DNA of 64,000 bases from positions 4,892,001-4,956,000 of the forward strand of contig CP143946.1 of assembly GCA_036419695.1 (NCBI GenBank), in the 5' to 3' direction. The stretch is from [Clostridium] symbiosum. GTDB taxonomy: Bacteria; Bacillota; Clostridia; Lachnospirales; Lachnospiraceae. The notes below the pieces were generated by a model, which saw nothing but the letters and a program-made list of their open reading frames with translations, had not been told where the DNA came from and searched no databases. Both the position numbers and the translations under genes were made by a program. Shown piece by piece: positions 1-7,024 of this stretch (positions are counted from its first letter, which is position 1; each line of letters starts with the position of its first letter).

Positions 1-645
1 CCAGAAATGCATCGGAATTACGGCTTTTGCATCGGCTTTTTCCATAAATTCTTTCATCCCCAGATAAAACCACTGTTCCAGGCGCGGATCCAGGGGAATA
101 AAGGCCGCATCCGCCGTGCGTCCCGCCATCTTATCCATCTCTTTTGCATAATTGGCCGCCATATTGTGGTTCCAGGCTTTATCCTCGCCCTCCCACCACC
201 AGTTATTCAAATCTCCGGCATGGTAAATCTCTTTTCCCTCACAGGAAATCCAGAAAGCCACGCCCTCATCGGTGGATTTAAACGTCTCTATCTCCATGGT
301 GACGCCGTCCGGCTCCGTATTTCCGCCTTCTTCTGTCTTTTCGTTTTTCCCGGGATGCAGCGTGTATTTCTCACCGGCTTTTACAAACATCACTTTATCA
401 AGCAGATGCCCCGGCACTTTCTTTTTGTTAATATCTTTAGAGAGAACATATTGAATATCCTCTCTCCCTTCCGCCAGATCAAATATCACCGGTGCAAAGT
501 GGTCACCGTGAAAATGGCTGGCAAAAACCACCAGAGGCCTGCTCCTGTCAAAATCGGGCAGAGGCCCCTCATAGTAGTCAAACAGCATGGTTACATGGTC
601 CAGCTTTACGGAGAAAGAGCTGTGATGTATATAGGTTATTTTCAT
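1..645 (-). CDS. MBL-fold metallo-hydrolase, 3' end outside window
   Basis: Reading the minus strand from an ATG at 645 gives an open frame that runs off the left edge of the window, so only the first 215 residues are present. It opens with MKITYIHHSSFSVKL, the usual first strand of small cytosolic metallo-beta-lactamase-fold hydrolases. It carries the metal motif H-F-H-G-D-H (inside FASHFHGDHF), and later YHAGDLNNWW, the equivalent of the third metal-ligand strand. This family includes UlaG-like lactonases and general Zn-dependent hydrolases; the substrate cannot be told. An overlapping plus-strand frame over the same bases shows no family features and is treated as a shadow. Confidence 0.88.
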   Translation of the reverse strand, partial: MKITYIHHSSFSVKLDHVTMLFDYYEGPLPDFDRSRPLVVFASHFHGDHFAPVIFDLAEGREDIQYVLSKDINKKKVPGHLLDKVMFVKAGEKYTLHPGKNEKTEEGGNTEPDGVTMEIETFKSTDEGVAFWISCEGKEIYHAGDLNNWWWEGEDKAWNHNMAANYAKEMDKMAGRTADAAFIPLDPRLEQWFYLGMKEFMEKADAKAVIPMHFW

Positions 646-742
646 GGATTTTCGGCCTCCTTGCCTGCCATCGTGTATTGGGTGCTGAGTTTTGTGTTCT
701 CTTTATTATATTCTAAAAGCCGGGGGGCTTCAATATGAAAAA

Positions 743-1080
743 TGAGGACGGCAGTGGGATGGGTATGGACGGGGTGGAGAGTGGGAGGTTGTGAGTCTTC
801 AGTCCCGGGAGGAGGAGTATCGTAAGGTGGGGGCTACGGAAGAAAGAAATCTCCTGCGGGGACCGCTTCCGCTTATGGAATGCGCAGCGCTTCTAAGCTC
901 GATAATACCTCGCTAAGAAGCGGCGGATTCCAACGTCCCCTTCGGAGATTTTTTCTTCCTCCTCCCCCACAGGCAGTCTATGACCCGGGACCGAAGACGC
1001 CGGGTTTATTGTCCACCCCGTCCCGGAACGGCCACTACTGTCTGTCCTGATTTGGAGGGCGGGGGGATGATACCACCACC
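743..1080 (+). repeat. Family 1 palindromic element, copy A
   Basis: About 330 bp of GC-rich intergenic DNA that folds on itself. The inner hairpin spans 795-998 (204 nt), closed by GTCTTCAGTCCCGG at 795-808 and CCGGGACCGAAGAC at 985-998 (13 of 14 pairs). Further in, a purine-rich arm around 834-862 faces a pyrimidine-rich arm around 935-970. The outer left end reads GAGGACGGC; the right tail ends in a G-run followed by ATGATACC near 1070. It is oriented opposite to copy B at 2590-2950 and together they flank two small genes. No coding potential is credited here. Confidence 0.85.
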
Positions 1081-1329
1081 TTTTTGATTGCTTATTCTTT
1101 GACTGCTTATGGGGTTGGGATTGGAGAATCTTTACAAAAATGAATCAGAAGGAATTTGACGATAAAAAATAGGAATTTTATCAGTTAGTTGTGGTTTCTC
1201 TATAAGCTGAAATGGCTTGGTTACTGTTTTTTGATTAAATGAGCCTGTATGGAAGTATAAAATGGTTCCCTATTTGGTGCACAAATAAAATTACCGCTTG
1301 CGGGAGGCCTTAAGGTGATCTATTTACAT

Positions 1330-1358
1330 TTGACAGAATTGTATAGAATACGTAGAAT
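1330..1358 (+). promoter_or_regulatory. Sigma-A promoter for the 1461 gene
   Basis: TTGACA at 1330-1335, 17-bp spacer, TAGAAT at 1353-1358. It lies about 100 bp upstream of the start at 1461 inside the AT-rich stretch 1090-1460, which holds no other recognisable gene. Its presence inside the repeat-bracketed unit suggests that the cargo genes carry their own promoter. Confidence 0.7.
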
Positions 1359-1460
1359 GAAACAAATAGCTGGAAATAATGCGCATTAGGCGAGGAAAGC
1401 GAAGGAACGGCAATTTATATTAGACACTGAGTACGGATATAGAAACAGGAGGTTGTTTTT

Positions 1461-1985
1461 ATGAAAAATACAGTAAGTAAGTTGTTTGGTGATATAGATT
1501 ATTTTGCTGAATGTGCCTCGAAAATAGCTATAGAAAATTATAAAGACAGCATACGCAGCAATAGCGTATATTCACGTGACTGTAGGGAAGAAGGGGCCTA
1601 TTTTTGCGCAGTTTCTAAACCATGCTGTAATTCCTTAGAAATGGCGCTTCCTATCCTTTTTATCTATTCATTATATGATCATGAGGAATGGCAGAAAACA
1701 GAGAAACCATGGAAGAATAATTTTAAAACCGATGAGTGGAAAAGTCATTTAAAGGATTATTGGATAGCAAAATACTTCTCGTGTGAGGGCGCTTCAAGTA
1801 TCAAATATATGCAGGCGGATGCCATAGACGGATTCGATATTAAGAATGAAATACTTGATACTGCAATCCCATCTCCTGTTCTTTTTATAACTCGGTATGG
1901 TGATATTAATGCTTGGAACTCTTTCGATTATCTGATTGAAACGGAAGATGAATTTATTCTTTTTGAATCATGGACAACCGCGTAA
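1461..1985 (+). CDS. Hypothetical protein (cargo gene 1)
   Basis: A 174-residue soluble protein starting at ATG 1461 with a good RBS (AGGAGG at 1448-1453). I do not recognise a family. It has no signal peptide or membrane segment. It has six cysteines (two in an adjacent KPCCNS) and is rich in aromatic and acidic residues, with a C-terminal FILFESWTTA strand. Its base composition is clearly lower in GC than the flanking genes, which suggests acquisition by transfer. A strong promoter sits upstream and a second small gene follows 110 bp downstream; both lie between inverted copies of the family 1 repeat. Small acidic proteins in such settings can be immunity or defence accessory proteins, but nothing in the sequence proves that. 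Confidence 0.7.
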   Translation: MKNTVSKLFGDIDYFAECASKIAIENYKDSIRSNSVYSRDCREEGAYFCAVSKPCCNSLEMALPILFIYSLYDHEEWQKTEKPWKNNFKTDEWKSHLKDYWIAKYFSCEGASSIKYMQADAIDGFDIKNEILDTAIPSPVLFITRYGDINAWNSFDYLIETEDEFILFESWTTA

Positions 1986-2095
1986 TACATAAAAATCAGC
2001 GGATATTTGGCAAACTAGAGAAGAAAATTTCGCATATAAATGCTTAATATATCGCAGAAATTCGAAATACAGAATTAGATGAGGAGGTACAAAAC

Positions 2096-2485
2096 TTGAA
2101 AAAGATCATAGCAGCCGCATTAACTGTTGCAATTTCAGTGAGCGTGTTCTACCTTGTTGGGACAGGTTTTATAAAGCAGACGAGCGTGGTATTAACGGAT
2201 TATTCTGAATCAGAAGATGGCACTGAAATAACACTCCATGTTGCAGTTGCATCCTCTATGGGCTATATCCGAGACTATAAAGATGACGGTGGTGGTGTAA
2301 AACCTCACTACTTGAAATTTTACTCTGCTTTCGGTGGATTAAATAGTTCATTTGATTCTAAAAATACGTTTGAACTAGATATAGCACCGGATGATACAGA
2401 AATTTACTTCTATCAGGGTGATGGTGGATATACATTGGTGTTAGAGAAAAATGAGCAAACAGGTGTATGGGAAGTACCGAAATAA
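2096..2485 (+). CDS. Hypothetical exported or membrane-anchored protein (cargo gene 2)
   Basis: A 129-residue protein starting at TTG 2096, chosen because GAGGAGGT lies at 2081-2088 with normal spacing. Residues 1-25 form a signal peptide or single membrane anchor (MKKII followed by a hydrophobic stretch through LVG). The remaining ~100 residues look like a small extracytoplasmic beta domain with Asp/Glu/Tyr-rich strands and a C-terminal TGVWEVPK. The family is not recognised. It has the same low GC as the gene before it and is probably co-transcribed with it, the two genes forming the whole coding content of the repeat-flanked unit. Confidence 0.65.
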   Translation: MKKIIAAALTVAISVSVFYLVGTGFIKQTSVVLTDYSESEDGTEITLHVAVASSMGYIRDYKDDGGGVKPHYLKFYSAFGGLNSSFDSKNTFELDIAPDDTEIYFYQGDGGYTLVLEKNEQTGVWEVPK

Positions 2486-2589
2486 CCCACCACTAAAATC
2501 CAGTTCGCATAAGGATTTAGTAAAAGAAATGGAAACACTTCGTTACGCATTTAATCTATAGTTCCAACCATAATTCCCTTACCACTTTC

Positions 2590-2950
2590 TGATACGGGCA
2601 GTGGCCTAGACACTCCCTCCTCCCTCCCCTTTGAAAAAATAGGACAGTTCAGACGCCGCAGGCCGGAAGGACGGGGTGGGCGATACCCCCGGCGTCTTTG
2701 GTTCCGGTCCATAGACTCCCCGTGGGGGAGGAGGAAGAAAAAAACTCCGCAGGGGACGTTGGAATCCGCCGCTTCTTAGCGAGGTATTATCGAGCTTAGA
2801 AGCGCTGCGCATTCCATAAGCGGAAGCGGTCCCCGTAGGAGTTTTCTTTCTTCCGTATCCCCCCACCTCACGACACCATCCGCCCGGAACCAAAGACTCA
2901 TAACCTCCACACCACCACACCGGCCCCGGCCATCCGGCGGCGTCCTAATT
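2590..2950 (-). repeat. Family 1 palindromic element, copy B
   Basis: Inverted relative to copy A. The inner hairpin is 2694-2897 (204 nt), closed by GTCTTTGGTTCCGG at 2694-2707 and CCGGAACCAAAGAC at 2884-2897, a perfect 14-bp match. Three pairs differ from those in copies C and D but remain paired. Nearly the same inner loop as copy A is found at about 2770-2815. The tail facing the cargo genes (2605-2690) includes a G-rich/C-rich run and GACGCCGCAGGCCGG; the outer end reads GGCGGCGTCCT at about 2938-2948. A 104-residue frame across it is low complexity and rejected. Confidence 0.85.
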
Positions 2951-2959
2951 TTTCACCCA

Positions 2960-3346
2960 CTATTTCCTTTTAGCCGCCGCCTTACTCATAAATTTCTCAT
3001 TTTTTATAATAAATCTCTCATGCTCGCCTTCGCCAATTTTACCGCTCTCATCAAAGACCTCCACATGGAATACCAGTCTTCTTCCGTCAACTTCCGTTAA
3101 TTCGCTCTCACACCATACGATCATTCCCGTCGGTGTGGCGGACATATGGCTGATGTTCAGCTTTGTCCCAACGGTTCCTTCACCGTCGTTCATATAAGGG
3201 GCAACGCTCATCCACGCTGTTTTTTCCATAAGAGCCACCATGGCCGGTGTTGCAAATACTTCCAGAAGACCGCTTCCAAGAGCGTTTGCAGAATTGTCCT
3301 CTGTCACCATTACTTCCTGTCTTCCCTGAATTCCTGCTTTTAACAT
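2960..3346 (-). CDS. Thioesterase, hotdog fold (FlK-like)
   Basis: 128 residues from ATG 3346, preceded by GAGGTAGAG. The open frame extends further upstream, but those residues overlap the zinc-ribbon gene and look random, so the shorter start is used. The motif run FATPAMVALMEKTAW, then GTVGTKLNISHMSATPTG, then FHVEVFDESGKIGEGEHERFII is typical of the small dimeric hotdog thioesterases related to fluoroacetyl-CoA thioesterase, which hydrolyse short acyl-CoA esters in the cytosol. The length is normal for the family. It lies 37 bp downstream of the zinc-ribbon gene and is probably in one transcript with it. The substrate is not predictable; general acyl-CoA housekeeping is likely. Confidence 0.85.
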   Translation of the reverse strand: MLKAGIQGRQEVMVTEDNSANALGSGLLEVFATPAMVALMEKTAWMSVAPYMNDGEGTVGTKLNISHMSATPTGMIVWCESELTEVDGRRLVFHVEVFDESGKIGEGEHERFIIKNEKFMSKAAAKRK

Positions 3347-3383
3347 CTTCTCTACCTCTCTTTTCTTTGATTCAAACGTAAAT

Positions 3384-3833
3384 CTAATCTTCCAGCCTGC
3401 TGCCGCATTTCGGGCAGTAGGAGAAATCTTCCGCCGCTTCGTATCCACAGTTCGGGCACTTCTTCCCCGAATGCTCCGGCAGGCAGTTGGAACCATTCTG
3501 TTCCCCATATGTATGTCCCGCACGTTCCTCCTGCTCCCACGGGTTTCCATTTCCCTCGCGGCACAGTGTCAGGTCTTCGTCACGGATTTCGACATCCGCT
3601 CCCCGAAGCAGCATCCGGCCGATCTCCGGATTCAGCTCGTACACGGCATTGCAGCACGACATCTTCACATAATAGCGTCTGTTCCACTTAAACAGAGGGA
3701 TAAAGAAAAAACTGAAATACATATAGGTCATATAAACCTGATATCTTCCATAGGCTCCGCATCTGTTGCAGATTACCGTTTTTAAATATTCTATCTGTTT
3801 CATTCCGGAACTGATTCCACCGATAAATATCAT
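3384..3833 (-). CDS. Zinc-ribbon domain protein
   Basis: 149 residues from ATG 3833, which has AGGTGG eight bases upstream; an in-frame GTG at 3842 is the alternative. The N-terminal MIFIGGISSGMKQIEYLKTVICNRCG and the middle YFSFFFIPLFKWNRRYYV are characteristic of a clostridial family of membrane-associated zinc-ribbon proteins. The C-terminus carries a clear ribbon with two pairs, CPNCG and CPKCG, and an N-terminal CNRCG forms another half-site. The function is unknown; such proteins are usually annotated only by the ribbon. It precedes the thioesterase gene by 37 bp. Confidence 0.8.
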   Translation of the reverse strand: MIFIGGISSGMKQIEYLKTVICNRCGAYGRYQVYMTYMYFSFFFIPLFKWNRRYYVKMSCCNAVYELNPEIGRMLLRGADVEIRDEDLTLCREGNGNPWEQEERAGHTYGEQNGSNCLPEHSGKKCPNCGYEAAEDFSYCPKCGSRLED

Positions 3834-4110
3834 AACCGCCACCTGATTTCTGATTACTCTGTTACGTTACCTTACTCTGTCCGGTTTATTGCGTATTACT
3901 GCATTACCGGGATATTTATTAGTATACTAAACGTATTTTACTTGTGCAATAAATATGTTAAAATTTTATCTATTTTTTAGAAATATCTGGCATACGGCAA
4001 AGATTCCAAACGCGGCCACACGGACAGACAACATATCCCGCCATGTTTTTTCAGCTTAATTATTATTTTAGAAGCCATTTTTTATGTGGAACTATTTTCT
4101 AAAAAATAAA

Positions 4111-4252
4111 ACTGGTATTATGGTATAATGTTCACAAAGTGGACATTATACCTGCGCATGCCGAGTTCTGCGTCCACCGCAGAAATTCGGGCGCTAAGTT
4201 CCGTCGGAGACACCGTATTCACTAGTGAATATGGTATAATGTTCACAAAGTG
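4111..4252 (+). repeat. Tandem palindromes with a 22-bp direct repeat upstream of the DNA glycosylase gene
   Basis: The 22-bp sequence starting ATGGTATAATGTTCAC occurs at 4120-4141 and again at 4231-4252. The first copy is half of a hairpin (GGTATAATGT 4122-4131 with ACATTATACC 4143-4152). A second hairpin follows (4161-4172 with 4178-4190) and a third, ATTCACTAGTGAAT, at 4217-4230. Both direct repeats contain a perfect TATAAT, so the segment could contain promoters for the gene at 4311. The rest of 3834-4310 is AT-rich with nothing else recognised. Confidence 0.6.
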
Positions 4253-4310
4253 AATATCACTCAAAAGCTTATTTCAACACCCCCGCCATATACATAAAGG
4301 AACTTATACC

Positions 4311-5192
4311 ATGATTACAAAAAAGATAAATAACTTCGACCTGCAGCAAATCGCCGAATCCGGCCAATGTTTCCGCATGAACTGCCTGGAACCCGGCAGA
4401 TACAAGGCGGTGAGCGGCGGCCGCTATGTAGAAGTCGTCCAGGAGGGGCAGACTTTCTATTTTCACTGCTCCGATGAGGATTTTCCGTTCTGGAGCCGTT
4501 ACTTTGATCTTGAAACCGACTACGGCGCCATTATTTCCTCCGTCAGGAAACGCGATGTTTACCTTCAGGAGGCCGCCTGCGCGGGCAGCGGTATCCGCAT
4601 ATTGAATCAGGATGCCTGGGAAATGATTATCACCTTCATTATCTCCCAGCAGCGCACCATCCCCAAGATTAGGGAGGCGGTGGAAAACTTAAGCCGTCTG
4701 TACGGGAAGGAGAGACAGGCTCTTTCAGCCTTCGGTGAAACCGTCCTTTACCACACGTTTCCCACTCCATCCCAATTAAAAAAGGCCTCCTTAGAAGACC
4801 TTCAGTCATTGAAGCTGGGCTACCGGGCGAAATATATCCATCGCATCTGCCGCGACGCGGATGAGAAAAAACTGGATCTTTCACTTCTCCCGGCAATGGA
4901 TTATAAAAAAGCCATGGAATACCTGATCGGTTTCTATGGCATCGGGACTAAGGTGGCCAACTGCATCTGCCTTTTCGGACTGCACCACGTGGAGGCTTTT
5001 CCCGTGGACACCTGGATTCAGCAGATTCTGATGAACCATTATTACAGGAAAAAATATGACTCGGCTCCCAAAAGCCGCCTGTACGAGATGATGGTGCAGG
5101 ATAACTTTGGGAAATACAAGGGGTGCGCCGGAGTGATGCAGCAATATATATTTTACTATGAACGCACCGTGTTAAACGGGCGCAGTTCCTAA
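4311..5192 (+). CDS. 8-oxoguanine DNA glycosylase / AP lyase (OGG1-type, HhH-GPD)
   Basis: 293 residues. The N-terminal ~90 residues match the OGG N-terminal domain (FDLQQIAESGQCFRM, the region that contacts the oxidised base in OGG1). The HhH-GPD domain follows: FIISQQRTIPKI, LKLGYRAKYI at about 168-176, the hairpin FYGIGTKVANCICLFG, then PVDTW. By homology Lys214 in GTKVANC is the Schiff-base lysine and Asp233 in PVDTW the catalytic acid; both are present, so the enzyme should be active. It removes 8-oxoG opposite C in base excision repair. It is a single gene, convergent with the transporter that ends 16 bp downstream. AlkA-type 3-methyladenine glycosylase is the alternative annotation, but the active-site lysine favours OGG. 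Confidence 0.9.
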   Translation: MITKKINNFDLQQIAESGQCFRMNCLEPGRYKAVSGGRYVEVVQEGQTFYFHCSDEDFPFWSRYFDLETDYGAIISSVRKRDVYLQEAACAGSGIRILNQDAWEMIITFIISQQRTIPKIREAVENLSRLYGKERQALSAFGETVLYHTFPTPSQLKKASLEDLQSLKLGYRAKYIHRICRDADEKKLDLSLLPAMDYKKAMEYLIGFYGIGTKVANCICLFGLHHVEAFPVDTWIQQILMNHYYRKKYDSAPKSRLYEMMVQDNFGKYKGCAGVMQQYIFYYERTVLNGRSS

Positions 5193-5208
5193 ATCCGGCT
5201 CCTTCCCG

Positions 5209-6099
5209 CTACAAATTCAGCAGAACCAGCGCCAGAAGTATCATCCCGCACCCGTATATCTGCCGCTTTGTCATCCTATCCTTTAAAACCAGAACGCTCA
5301 CAAAGCAGACAATCAGGATTGTACCCACGCTGAGGCACGGGTAAGCAAGGTACGCGGGCAGTCTGGTGACCGCCGCCAGAAGCAGGGAGGTTGAAAAATA
5401 GTTGGGGATTCCGACAAAAATGCCGCTGATAAAATCCACCGCTTTCAGTCTCTTCTTCTCCTGAAACACCTCTCGGAGCATTGGGATCAGACACAGGATC
5501 AGGGCGGTCAGGAACGTGTAGAATAAAAACAGAGCATCAAACCTGCGTTCCCCGATATGTTCAAACACCTTAGACATCCCGTCTCCCGCTCCGCTGAAGA
5601 GAAACAGCACAAGGAGGGCCATCTTTGCAGATGCCCCTTCTTTTCCTTTTTCCAGATTAATCACAAGAATTGCCGCCACGACAAGCGCCATTCCGGCCGT
5701 CTGTAGAACCGTCGGCCTCTCGTTCAAAAAGAAAATACTGGCCGCCACGGGCAGCATGATTCCCAGTTTTGCAAATGCGGAAGACAGAACGGCTCCGTTC
5801 TTCCCGATGCTGTACTGTAAAAGCAGAAGCGTCCCCAGGAAAAAGATTCCGTTCAAAACCCCGGCGGCCATGGCCGTCATCATCGCCGCTTTCAGCCCCG
5901 GATCCCCGGCAGATGCCGTCATCAGAAACTTCGCAGTCGGAATAATCTGCTTTTCCGGGAGCATCAGGAAAGCAACCACGGTACAGGTCACATAGTTTCC
6001 CATCAGGATTGCATATTTGTTGCTGCTGTACTCTTCGCTCAGACGCAGCGCCACAGCCATGGATGCGCTGCAGAGCACCGCCAGTATCAGATAAATCAT
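5209..6099 (-). CDS. DMT-superfamily (EamA) transporter
   Basis: 296 residues, almost entirely hydrophobic, with about ten predicted membrane helices in two homologous halves, as in EamA drug/metabolite transporters. Helix 1 is MIYLILAVLCSASMAVAL and helix 10 ends YGCGMILLALVLLNL. Its start codon (6097-6099) directly abuts the stop of the radical SAM gene (6100-6102), so the two are translationally coupled. The substrate is unknown. It ends 16 bp from the convergent glycosylase gene with no obvious terminator between. Confidence 0.85.
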   Translation of the reverse strand: MIYLILAVLCSASMAVALRLSEEYSSNKYAILMGNYVTCTVVAFLMLPEKQIIPTAKFLMTASAGDPGLKAAMMTAMAAGVLNGIFFLGTLLLLQYSIGKNGAVLSSAFAKLGIMLPVAASIFFLNERPTVLQTAGMALVVAAILVINLEKGKEGASAKMALLVLFLFSGAGDGMSKVFEHIGERRFDALFLFYTFLTALILCLIPMLREVFQEKKRLKAVDFISGIFVGIPNYFSTSLLLAAVTRLPAYLAYPCLSVGTILIVCFVSVLVLKDRMTKRQIYGCGMILLALVLLNL

Positions 6100-6975
6100 T
6101 TATAATAAATCCCCTGTCTCTCTGAATCTTCTGTAATGTTGGCTTTCTTTCGCCCTTTCAAGGGTTTCAAGCATTTCGGGAATGTCTTCATTTAAATCCC
6201 CGGCCAGAACGACATAGTTGGACGCATGGTTGGTACGGAACACGGTTCCCGGAGAATCCACATTTTCCAGGAATATCTTCATCTCATCCATAATTTCATC
6301 CGCCGTGATGCGCTCAAAACGCCCCTCCACGACATCGTCGTACATCGGTGTACCTTCATAGAGACGAAGCGTCAGGAAAGAAGCATATTCCGGATTCATC
6401 TCGGAAATGAGCTTTGCGCAGGAAAGTGCATGCTCTTTCACCTTTTTCCGGCCTCCAAGACCCGAAATCAGAGTTACCGAAGTAGCGATTCCACACCGCT
6501 TTAATTTCTGTCCAGCATCGATTACCTCCCGGGCCGTCACACCCTTGTGGATGTATTCGAGGATCTCATCGTCTCCCGTCTCCGCGCCGACATAGACAAT
6601 GCCCAGTCCGGCTTCCTTAAGCTGTCTCAGTTCGTCCTCGGATTTTCGCAGTATATCCTGCGCCGTTCCGTAGGAAGCAACTCTTGTCACATTGGGGAAC
6701 AGACGTCTGACGGCGTCCAGAATCGTAAGCAGATCTTCCGTCTTCATAATCAGGGCGTCCCCGTCGGCAAGGAAAACTTTCTTTACATACGCCGCATAGG
6801 CATCATGAGCCTCCTGAAGATCCGCCATGATTTCATCCATCTTGCGGACACGGAACTGTTTTTCCTTGTACATATTGCAGAATGTACAGGTATTGTGCGC
6901 ACAGCCGATCGTCACCTGGACAATCAGGCTCCTGGCCTCACTCGGTGGTCTGTATACAACGCCTTCATATATCAT
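6100..6975 (-). CDS. Radical SAM protein
   Basis: 291 residues. The cluster motif is C25-x4-C30-x2-C33 (GCAHNTCTFCNMY), the variant spacing seen in a subgroup of uncharacterised radical SAM enzymes. It is followed by the SAM-binding KVFLADGDALIM segment, GLGIVYVGAETGDDEIL and TLISGLGG strands of the TIM barrel. There is no obvious C-terminal SPASM or auxiliary cluster motif. The start at 6975 has AGGAGT at normal distance. It sits 49 bp downstream of the phosphoesterase gene and is coupled to the DMT transporter. The product is unknown. Confidence 0.85.
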   Translation of the reverse strand: MIYEGVVYRPPSEARSLIVQVTIGCAHNTCTFCNMYKEKQFRVRKMDEIMADLQEAHDAYAAYVKKVFLADGDALIMKTEDLLTILDAVRRLFPNVTRVASYGTAQDILRKSEDELRQLKEAGLGIVYVGAETGDDEILEYIHKGVTAREVIDAGQKLKRCGIATSVTLISGLGGRKKVKEHALSCAKLISEMNPEYASFLTLRLYEGTPMYDDVVEGRFERITADEIMDEMKIFLENVDSPGTVFRTNHASNYVVLAGDLNEDIPEMLETLERAKESQHYRRFRETGDLL

Positions 6976-7024
6976 AATCCAATCACTCCTTATCCATTAC
7001 TGTCCGGTAACGATTCCGTACCCG

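Noticed and set aside
7..738. 243-residue open frame on the plus strand over the first 700 bp
   Set aside because: It is antisense to a clear MBL-fold gene with the HxHGDH motif and shows no family features itself.
2606..2920. 104-residue minus-strand open frame
   Set aside because: Lies wholly inside the palindromic repeat copy B; composition is low complexity (Gly/Pro/Ser) and it is not conserved in frame in copies A, C and D.
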